Below the pieces are notes generated by a model that worked only from the letters and a program-made list of their open reading frames with translations, did no database searches and had not been told where the DNA came from. Below, piece after piece: positions 58,044 through 64,000 of a stretch of DNA of 64,000 nucleotides (positions are counted from its first letter, which is position 1; the number at the start of each line of letters is the position of its first letter). The stretch is from contig JAQYLI010000042.1 in NCBI GenBank assembly GCA_028720105.1, forward strand, positions 1 through 64,000, written 5' to 3'. Made by a program: the position numbers and the translations under genes. The stretch is from Oscillospiraceae bacterium. Lineage in GTDB: Bacteria > Bacillota > Clostridia > Oscillospirales > Ruminococcaceae.

Positions 58044-60122
58044 ATGTCAAATCTCGTTATCGTGGAGTCGCCCTCAAAAGCGAAAACCGTTCAGAAATAT
58101 TTAGGTCAGGGCTTTGAGGTCGCCGCCTCAATGGGTCACGTGAGAGACCTGCCCAAATCCAAGCTGGGCGTTGATATAGAAAACGATTTTGAGCCTGTTT
58201 ACGTTCCTATGAAGGACAAGGAGGAGGTTATCTCCTCTCTGAAAAAGGCTGCAAAAAAAGCAGACAAGGTCTATCTCGCAGGAGACCCCGACCGAGAGGG
58301 AGAGGCTATTTCCTGGCACCTTGCACAGCTTCTTGACATTCCTATGGACGCACCTGTTCGTGTTACCTTCAATGAGATAACAAAAACGGGAGTACAGAAC
58401 GGTATGGCTCACCCTCGTTCCATTGATCTCGATCTGGTAAATGCCCAGCAGGCAAGGCGAATACTCGACAGAATTGTGGGCTACAAGCTTTCCCCTTTCC
58501 TTTGGAAAAAGGTAAGGAGAGGTCTTTCCGCAGGTCGTGTTCAGTCTGCGGCTGTCAAGATGATAGTTGACAGGGAAAAGGAGATAAACGCATTCAAGCC
58601 CGAGGAATACTGGTCTATTGAGGCGAAAATGACAGCTCCTTCCTCAAAGAAGCAGTTTGACGCCACATTTGTGGGAATGGACGGGGCAAAGACCGAACTT
58701 CATTCCGAAAGCGAAACAAACGCAGTTCTCAAAAGACTTGAGGGCGCACAGTTTAATGTTACGGGAGTAAAAAAATCCGTAAGAAGAAAGTCCCCCGCCG
58801 CCCCATTTACCACATCTACAATGCAGCAGGAAGCTTCCAAAAAGCTGGGCTTCCAGACCTCAAAAACTATGAGAGCCGCTCAGCAGCTTTACGAGGGCGT
58901 TGAAATAGAGGGAATGGGCGCTGTGGGTCTTATCACATATATGAGAACGGACAGCCTGAGAGTTTCCGATGAAGCAAGGGCTGCGGCTTACAAATATATC
59001 GAGGAAAAGTACGGAAAGACCTATCTGCCTGCCTCCCCCAAGGTATACAAGACAAAGGCAGGGGCACAGGACGCCCACGAAGCTATCCGTCCCTCCACTC
59101 CCGAGCTTACCCCCGAAAGAGTCAAGGACAGCCTTACTCCCGAGCAGTACAAGCTTTACAAGCTCATTTGGGAGAGATTTATCGCAAGCCAGATGGCAAA
59201 TGCTCTGATGGACACCGTTTCCGTTGATATTGACGCAAACGGCTGCGCTTTCAAGGCTACGGGATATTCCGTTAAATTTGACGGATTTACGGTACTCTAC
59301 GAGGAGTCAAAGGACGACGAGGAAAACAAGGTGCTACCCGAGATAAACACGGGAGATGTGCTGAAGCTCAAAAATATCGAGGGCAAGCAGCATTTCACCC
59401 AGCCCCCCGCACGATACACAGAAGGCTCATTTATCAAGGCAATGGAGGAAAACGGCATAGGCAGACCATCCACATATGCTTCAACCATTTCCACCATAAT
59501 AAACCGTTTCTATGTTGAGAGAGACGGAAAGCAGCTCAAGCCTACGGGCCTGGGCGAAGTGACCACCGACCTGCTGAAAGCACATTTCAAGCAGATAGTT
59601 GACACAAAGTTCACCGCCCAGATGGAAAGCAGCCTTGATAAGATTGAAATCGGCGAAAAGGACTGGGTGGAAACTCTCAGGGATTTCTACGGCGATTTCT
59701 CCGACACCCTTACTAAGGCGGAAACCTCTATGGAGGGCAAGAGAGTGAAGGTGCCCGACGAGGAGACCGACGAGATATGCGAGGTCTGCGGAAAGCCTAT
59801 GGTCATCAAGATAGGCAGATTCGGAAGATTTCTTGCCTGCACAGGCTTTCCCGAGTGTACCAACACCAAGAAGATAGTCAAGCCCACAGGCGGTATATGC
59901 CCTCTCTGCGGCAAAAAGATACTTGCCAAAAAATCCAAAAAGGGCAAAAAATATTTCGGCTGCGAGGATAATCCAAACTGCTCGTTTATGACCTGGGACA
60001 CCCCCGTTTCCGACAAATGCCCCAAGTGCAATGACGGCACTACTCTTTTCAAGAAGGGCGGAAAAATGTTCTGCCTGAAAGAGGGCTGCGGATACGAGGT
60101 AGCTATCAAAAAGGAAAAATAA
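58044..60122 (+). CDS. topA: DNA topoisomerase I
   Basis: A 692-residue type IA enzyme that relaxes negative supercoils. The Toprim start is NLVIVESPSKAKTVQKYLG with DPDREGEAISWHL; the active-site Tyr is residue 299 in GLITYMRTDSLRVS. Three C-terminal zinc ribbons follow (CEVCGKP..., CPLCGKK..., CPKCNDG... ending CGYEV). Ribosome binding site AAAGGAAG. It sits between dprA and trmFO, only 2 bp before the latter. Confidence 0.98.
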   Translation: MSNLVIVESPSKAKTVQKYLGQGFEVAASMGHVRDLPKSKLGVDIENDFEPVYVPMKDKEEVISSLKKAAKKADKVYLAGDPDREGEAISWHLAQLLDIPMDAPVRVTFNEITKTGVQNGMAHPRSIDLDLVNAQQARRILDRIVGYKLSPFLWKKVRRGLSAGRVQSAAVKMIVDREKEINAFKPEEYWSIEAKMTAPSSKKQFDATFVGMDGAKTELHSESETNAVLKRLEGAQFNVTGVKKSVRRKSPAAPFTTSTMQQEASKKLGFQTSKTMRAAQQLYEGVEIEGMGAVGLITYMRTDSLRVSDEARAAAYKYIEEKYGKTYLPASPKVYKTKAGAQDAHEAIRPSTPELTPERVKDSLTPEQYKLYKLIWERFIASQMANALMDTVSVDIDANGCAFKATGYSVKFDGFTVLYEESKDDEENKVLPEINTGDVLKLKNIEGKQHFTQPPARYTEGSFIKAMEENGIGRPSTYASTISTIINRFYVERDGKQLKPTGLGEVTTDLLKAHFKQIVDTKFTAQMESSLDKIEIGEKDWVETLRDFYGDFSDTLTKAETSMEGKRVKVPDEETDEICEVCGKPMVIKIGRFGRFLACTGFPECTNTKKIVKPTGGICPLCGKKILAKKSKKGKKYFGCEDNPNCSFMTWDTPVSDKCPKCNDGTTLFKKGGKMFCLKEGCGYEVAIKKEK

Positions 60123-60124
60123 TT

Positions 60125-61456
60125 ATGGATAAAAATATAACCGTTATCGGCGCAGGTCTTGCAGGCTGCGAGGCAGCGTGGGCGGCGGCAAACAGGGGGG
60201 CAAGGGTAAGGCTTATTGAAATGAAGCCCCAAAAATACTCCCCTGCCCACAAATACAAGGGCTTTGCGGAGCTTGTCTGCTCAAATTCTCTGAAAGCCTC
60301 CCGCATAAATTCGGCGGCTGGGCTTCTCAAGGAGGAAATGCGCAGGCTCGGCTCCATCACCGTTCCCTGCGCCGAGGAAAATGCTGTGGCGGCAGGAGGG
60401 GCATTGGCTGTTGACAGGGAAAAATTCTCCGACAGCGTTACGGAAAAAATTCTCTCCCACCCGAACATCACCCTTGTTTCGGGTGAGCAGGAGGACATTC
60501 CCCTGGGGTACTGCGTAATTGCCAGCGGCCCTCTTACCGCAGGAAGGCTTGCGGACAATATCGGTGAGATATGCGGAAAAAGGCTCAGCTTCTTTGACGC
60601 AGCCGCACCAATCGTAACATTCGAGTCAATTGATATGAACAAGGCTTTCTTTGCCGCACGATACGGCAGAGGGGGGGACGATTACATCAACTGCCCCTTT
60701 ACAAAGGAAGAATATCTTGCTTTTCATCACGAGCTGATAAACGCGGAGTCCGCTCCCGTTCACGATTTTGACCGCCCCGAAAATGCACGGGACGATTTCA
60801 CCGTTTACGAGGGCTGTATGCCTATCGAGGTGCTTGCCAAAAGGGGCGAGGACGCTGCAAGATACGGTGCTATGAAGCCTGTGGGAATTACCGACAGAAG
60901 AACGGGATTTAAGCCCTATGCGGTGGTGCAGCTGAGACGTGAAAATGCGGAGGGGACACTTTTTAATCTTGTGGGATTTCAGACAAATCTCAGATTTCCC
61001 GAGCAGAAGCGGGTCTTCTCGATGATACCGGGACTTGAGAGGGCGGAGTTTGTGAGGTACGGCGTTATGCACCGCAATTCCTTTATCGACTCCCCGAGAC
61101 TGTTAAACGGCGATTTTTCAATGAGAAGCCGCCCCGAGATTTATTTTGCAGGACAGATAACAGGCGTTGAGGGCTATATGGAGTCCGCCGCTTCGGGAAT
61201 TATGGCAGGTATAAACATCGTCCGCCGAATGGAAGAAAAGAAACCGCTCATTCTCCCCCGTGAAACGATGATAGGCGCATTGTCACGATACATTTCCGAT
61301 GAAACCGTAGAGAATTTTCAGCCTATGGGGGCAAATATGGGTATTCTCCCCGATATCGGCAGGCGGATAAAGGACAAGCAGGAACGCTATCAGGCTGTTG
61401 CCGACAGGGCTTTGGAGGCTTTTGAGGGATATTTAAAGGAGATAAACGAGCTATGA
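60125..61456 (+). CDS. trmFO: Methylenetetrahydrofolate-tRNA (uracil-5-)-methyltransferase
   Basis: A 443-residue flavoprotein that forms T54 in tRNA from methylene-THF. The FAD site is VIGAGLAGCEAAWAAANRGARV; FAELVCSNSLKA holds a conserved Cys, and VGFQTNLRFPEQKRVF and GQITGVEGYMESAASG complete the signature. It starts 2 bp after topA. Its stop overlaps the ATG of a small membrane protein gene (ATGA). Confidence 0.97.
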   Translation: MDKNITVIGAGLAGCEAAWAAANRGARVRLIEMKPQKYSPAHKYKGFAELVCSNSLKASRINSAAGLLKEEMRRLGSITVPCAEENAVAAGGALAVDREKFSDSVTEKILSHPNITLVSGEQEDIPLGYCVIASGPLTAGRLADNIGEICGKRLSFFDAAAPIVTFESIDMNKAFFAARYGRGGDDYINCPFTKEEYLAFHHELINAESAPVHDFDRPENARDDFTVYEGCMPIEVLAKRGEDAARYGAMKPVGITDRRTGFKPYAVVQLRRENAEGTLFNLVGFQTNLRFPEQKRVFSMIPGLERAEFVRYGVMHRNSFIDSPRLLNGDFSMRSRPEIYFAGQITGVEGYMESAASGIMAGINIVRRMEEKKPLILPRETMIGALSRYISDETVENFQPMGANMGILPDIGRRIKDKQERYQAVADRALEAFEGYLKEINEL

Positions 61457-61617
61457 ACAACAAGGTAAAATTCATTCTCACTATTGTAATTATTGTTCTC
61501 GCTCTCGCTTGCAGTATTCTGAATATCATCGGCGGGGATTACGTTTTGTCGGTGATATGGGGAGCTGTTGCTGTGCTTAATATCATTTCAATAATTCTGA
61601 TACTGAAAAAGAAGTGA
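61453..61617 (+). CDS. Small two-helix membrane protein
   Basis: A 54-codon frame whose ATG overlaps the trmFO stop as ATGA, with AAAGGAG about 12 nt upstream. The product starts MNNKVKFILTIVIIVLAL and has two hydrophobic helices separated by a short GGDY turn, ending KKK. Its end is 4 bp before the next gene, so it probably belongs to the same transcript. Function unknown. Confidence 0.6.
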   Translation: MNNKVKFILTIVIIVLALACSILNIIGGDYVLSVIWGAVAVLNIISIILILKKK

Positions 61618-61621
61618 TCAT

Positions 61622-62137
61622 ATGAATGACGTAATTTACGAGTTTGAATCAGAGATGAAATACAGACGGCTGAAACCGAAGAAGTATATTGCTATACTGA
61701 TAATCGGGCTTCTGATATCTGTTCCGAGACTTTTACTATCCGTTGTGGTGATATTGTCCTACTTATTGATAAGAACAGAAATTGTTCAATCGGATATCCA
61801 GTTCATTGCCGTATATTCACTGTTATTCTTTTTTCTTCCTCTGACTGTTTTTATTGGAACAATTATATTATTTAGAGCAAAGGCACTTCTGAAATTCACA
61901 TTCAGAAGTGAAGCGGTTGATATACATATCGTTTCCAAAAAAAAGACGGTCACTGTCCCCTATTCAAAAATCACCGCTGTCAGGTCGAACAGCTTATGTT
62001 ATTTTTTCTATACAAGCAAAAATCTTGCCTATCTGCTTTCCAAAGAGGCTTTGGGAAATGTGAGCAATGAGGAATTTTCTGAATTTATACTTGAGCATAT
62101 GGGCATTAAGGTCATTGAACTTATTGAAAGGAAATGA
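61622..62137 (+). CDS. Membrane protein with YcxB-like C-terminal domain
   Basis: A 171-residue protein with two or three membrane helices (IAILIIGLLISVPRLLLSVVVILSYLLI region and IAVYSLLFFFLPLTVFIGTIIL, residues about 22-82) and a C-terminal strand-rich part. The stretch VPYSKITAVRSNSLCYFFYTSKNLAYLLSKEAL fits the YcxB-like pattern (P-W/Y-S-x-I, Y-x-Y-x-S-K-N-x-A-x-x-x-x-K). That is a common but functionally unknown domain. It starts 4 bp after the small membrane protein, and its stop overlaps the region of the plsX ribosome binding site. AT-richer than its neighbours. Confidence 0.65.
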   Translation: MNDVIYEFESEMKYRRLKPKKYIAILIIGLLISVPRLLLSVVVILSYLLIRTEIVQSDIQFIAVYSLLFFFLPLTVFIGTIILFRAKALLKFTFRSEAVDIHIVSKKKTVTVPYSKITAVRSNSLCYFFYTSKNLAYLLSKEALGNVSNEEFSEFILEHMGIKVIELIERK

Positions 62138-62142
62138 TATAT

Positions 62143-63147
62143 ATGAACATTATCGTTGACGCATTCGGCGGAGACAACGCTCCTCTCGAGGTCATAAAGG
62201 GCTCAGCTCAGGCTGTGGCTGATTTCGGCGTGGAGGTAACTCTCACGGGAAATGAAAAAATAATCAAGGAGACCGCCGAGAAAAACGGAATAAGTCTCGA
62301 TAAAATTTCCATAATACATACCGAGTCGGTGATAGACATTCACGAGGAGCCTACAGAGATCGTCAAGAGCCGCAAGGACTGCTCTATGGCGCTGGGATTG
62401 CAGGCACTGGCAGACGACAAGGGCGACGCATTCGTAAGCGCAGGCAGCACGGGTGCGCTGGTGGTAGGCTCCACCTTTATCGCAAAGCGTCTCAAGGGCG
62501 TAAAGCGTCCCGCTCTTGCTCCCATTCTCCCCACCGCAAATGGTCATCTCATTCTTATGGACGGCGGCGCAAACGTTGACTGCCGACCCGAAATGCTTAT
62601 GCAGTTTGGAATTATGGGCAGCTGCTATATGGAAAAGGTAATGGGCATAAAGTCCCCCAAGGTAGGACTTCTGAACGTTGGCGCAGAGGACACCAAGGGC
62701 AGAGAGCTTGACAAGGAGGCTTACAAGCTTCTTTCCGCCGCCCCCGTCGATTTCTACGGCAACCTTGAAGCAAGAGAAATGCCAAAGGGTGTTTGTCAGG
62801 TGGCTGTTTCCGACGGATTTACGGGAAACATTGCCCTGAAACTGTATGAGGGTATGGGCTCTTTCTTTGCGGGAGAGCTGAAGGGTATGCTCACAGAAGG
62901 TATCACCGGCAAGCTCGCTGCCCTGCTCATTATGAAAAAGGTGAAGGCATTCAAGAAAAAGCTTGATTACAAGGAAGTGGGCGGTGCTGTGCTGATGGGC
63001 ATTTCCAAGCCTGTTATCAAGGCTCACGGCAGCTCGGACGCAAGGGCTTTCTACAATGCCATAAGGCAGGCAAAGCAGTGCGTTGACGGTGATGTTATCG
63101 GTGAGATATCAAGAGCGCTGGAAAGCTGCAAGGCTAAAAGCGAATGA
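62143..63147 (+). CDS. plsX: Phosphate acyltransferase
   Basis: A 334-residue enzyme that converts acyl-ACP and phosphate into acyl phosphate for phosphatidic-acid synthesis. IIVDAFGGDNAPLEVIKG, SAGSTGALVVGSTFI, LMDGGANVDCRPEML and VSDGFTGNIALK are characteristic. I start at 62143, about 10 nt after AAAGGA; an ATG at 62134 is too close. In many Firmicutes fabD and acpP follow; here rnc comes next with its own promoter, so acpP is elsewhere. Confidence 0.96.
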   Translation: MNIIVDAFGGDNAPLEVIKGSAQAVADFGVEVTLTGNEKIIKETAEKNGISLDKISIIHTESVIDIHEEPTEIVKSRKDCSMALGLQALADDKGDAFVSAGSTGALVVGSTFIAKRLKGVKRPALAPILPTANGHLILMDGGANVDCRPEMLMQFGIMGSCYMEKVMGIKSPKVGLLNVGAEDTKGRELDKEAYKLLSAAPVDFYGNLEAREMPKGVCQVAVSDGFTGNIALKLYEGMGSFFAGELKGMLTEGITGKLAALLIMKKVKAFKKKLDYKEVGGAVLMGISKPVIKAHGSSDARAFYNAIRQAKQCVDGDVIGEISRALESCKAKSE

Positions 63148-63210
63148 TTTGAAGCTGATATCCGTCCCGCCGGTATTTTGTAAATAATCCGTAAAAGTTT
63201 CCAAAAGCTA

Positions 63211-63239
63211 TTGACTTTTAAGAACAGATGTGCTACAAT
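63211..63239 (+). promoter_or_regulatory. Promoter of rnc
   Basis: TTGACT (63211-63216), 17-nt spacer ending in TGTGC, TACAAT (63234-63239). The 18 bases TTTCCAAAAGCTATTGAC (63198-63215) also occur at the leader-peptide promoter near 28.5 kb. Confidence 0.8.
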
Positions 63240-63260
63240 ATAAGAAAGGATATGTCTTAA

Positions 63261-63968
63261 ATGACAGACAAGGCTTTAAGCGAAAGGCTTGCCGCCTTTG
63301 AAGAAAAGATCGGCTACAGCTTTAAGAATAAAAATCTGCTTCACGAAGCCCTTTCCCACTCCTCCTATGCAAACGAGTGCAAAAAGGGAAGAAATTCAAA
63401 CGAAAGGCTTGAATTTCTCGGTGACAGTGTACTTTCCATTGTTATCTCGGAGCATCTTTTCAATCATTTCAAGCATCTGCCCGAGGGCGACCTGACCAAA
63501 ATAAGGGCGTCGCTTGTATGCGAAAAGGCGCTGTTTGAATTTTCAAAGCAGATATCTCTCGGAGAATTCATTCTTCTTGGCAAGGGAGAGGAAAATACGG
63601 GGGGCAGAAACCGTCCCTCCATCGTTTCCGACGCATTTGAAGCGGTAATTGCGGCTGTTTTCCTTGACGGCGGTATGGAAGCCGCAAGGGAATATGTTTT
63701 AGGCTTTATCCCGAAGGACCTTGACAAAAACTCCGCAAAGAAGCTCCAGGATTACAAGACTATTTTACAGGAGATCATTCAGCGAAATCCCGAGGAAAAG
63801 GTTGAGTATGTTCTGAGAAGCCAGTCGGGTCCCGACCATGACAGGCATTTTGTGGTGGAGGTCTGCCTTAACACCAACGTTATCGGTCACGGAGAGGGTC
63901 ACAGCAAGAAGCAGGCGGAGCAGCAGGCTGCAAAGGAAGCGCTGAGACTTATGGGCTGCGAGGTCTGA
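63261..63968 (+). CDS. rnc: Ribonuclease III
   Basis: A 235-residue double-strand-specific RNase. The catalytic domain carries NERLEFLGDSVLSIV, with the metal-binding acids, and SDAFEAVIAAVFLDGG; the C-terminal dsRNA-binding domain covers about residues 158-233 (GHGEGHSKKQAEQQAAKEAL). It processes rRNA and many mRNAs. It starts at 63261, 11 nt after AAAGGA. The next gene begins 1 bp after its stop. Confidence 0.97.
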   Translation: MTDKALSERLAAFEEKIGYSFKNKNLLHEALSHSSYANECKKGRNSNERLEFLGDSVLSIVISEHLFNHFKHLPEGDLTKIRASLVCEKALFEFSKQISLGEFILLGKGEENTGGRNRPSIVSDAFEAVIAAVFLDGGMEAAREYVLGFIPKDLDKNSAKKLQDYKTILQEIIQRNPEEKVEYVLRSQSGPDHDRHFVVEVCLNTNVIGHGEGHSKKQAEQQAAKEALRLMGCEV

Positions 63969-63969
63969 T

Positions 63970-64000
63970 ATGAGCCACTCAAACATCTCCATTTTTATCC
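63970..64000 (+). CDS. Start of a gene cut by the window edge (possible Elp3-like radical SAM protein)
   Basis: ATG at 63970, 1 bp after the rnc stop, opens a frame MSHSNISIFI that runs off the window. Radical SAM proteins with N-termini of the type H-x-N-I-x-I-F-x-P-H-x-G-C often follow rnc in clostridia, so that is my guess. Only ten codons are visible. Confidence 0.4.
   Translation, partial: MSHSNISIFI

Noticed and set aside
61922-62137. Idea that the AT-rich YcxB-like gene marks a mobile insertion between trmFO and plsX
   Set aside because: No flanking repeats, integrase or transposase is present, and gene overlaps suggest a settled operon.
62203-63027. 274-codon minus-strand frame opposite plsX
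   Set aside because: Composition is His/Cys-rich as expected for an antisense shadow of a coding gene, and no family features are seen.

Overview
The window reads as a chromosomal segment of a low-to-mid GC Gram-positive anaerobe of the class Clostridia, most likely a Ruminococcus-like member of the Oscillospiraceae (inference). The basis is: a GH94 disaccharide phosphorylase with a LacI regulator and a CUT1 sugar importer that lacks its own ATPase; Firmicutes-type T-box and infC leader control; conserved Firmicutes gene neighbourhoods (spoVB-like/mazG/hup/rqcP, trmK/nif3, infC-rpmI-rplT, dprA-topA-trmFO, addB-addA); CheV; and acetate kinase. I see no phage, insertion sequence, CRISPR array or rRNA operon.

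Layout. 1-2.5 kb: an amino-acid ABC binding protein cut by the window edge, then a MerR regulator with a downstream lipoprotein (minus strand). 2.5-11.4 kb: a carbohydrate region with a GH94 phosphorylase (plus), a phosphopantetheinyl transferase, an SCP2-domain protein, and the minus-strand set lacI, sugar-binding lipoprotein, permease, permease. AAACGTTT-type palindromes lie upstream of the phosphorylase and just downstream of the lacI promoter. 11.4-14.7 kb: spoVB-like flippase, mazG, hup, rqcP (minus). 14.7-18.7 kb: aminotransferase, trpS, an unknown membrane protein, a GNAT acetyltransferase, tRNA-Arg(ACG). 18.8-28.3 kb (minus): leucine genes leuA (T-box controlled) and leuC-leuD-leuB, split by a two-gene YceG/TelA stress module, then ackA. 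28.5-32.5 kb (plus): a 28-codon leader peptide with an attenuator, followed by a two-gene ABC exporter. 32.5-37 kb (mostly minus): cheV, a C39-like secreted peptidase with a membrane partner, tRNA-Ser(CGA), a 3-methyladenine glycosylase and a rhomboid-like membrane protein. 37-51.6 kb (plus): DUF1858 protein, trmK, an unrecognised Cys-rich protein, Nif3, RlmA-like methyltransferase, rqcH, a MutS-like ATPase, addB, addA. 51.7-54.2 kb: four proteins of unknown function, membrane or secreted. 54.4-64 kb: attenuated infC-rpmI-rplT, a SpoU methyltransferase, dprA, topA, trmFO, two small membrane proteins, plsX, rnc and the first ten codons of another gene.

The carbohydrate genes fit import and phosphorolysis of a beta-linked disaccharide under LacI control. 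The leucine genes form a nearly complete branch (isopropylmalate synthase, isomerase large and small subunits, dehydrogenase). Translation and RNA quality control are well represented (rqcP, rqcH, trmK, trmFO, RlmA-like, SpoU, infC operon, rnc, trpS).

The most interesting regulatory structure is at 28.5-28.75 kb. It combines a strong promoter, a short ORF with its own strong ribosome binding site, an intrinsic terminator and a competing antiterminator helix, all just before the exporter pair. This is the architecture known for BmrB-BmrCD in Bacillus. Other points worth following are the likely AUA start of infC, the MerR-type dyad inside its own promoter spacer, the minimal YceG/TelA module with two tandem consensus promoters, and the unknown Cys-rich protein placed between trmK and nif3. 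All functional calls rest on reading the sequences by eye; no database search was run.
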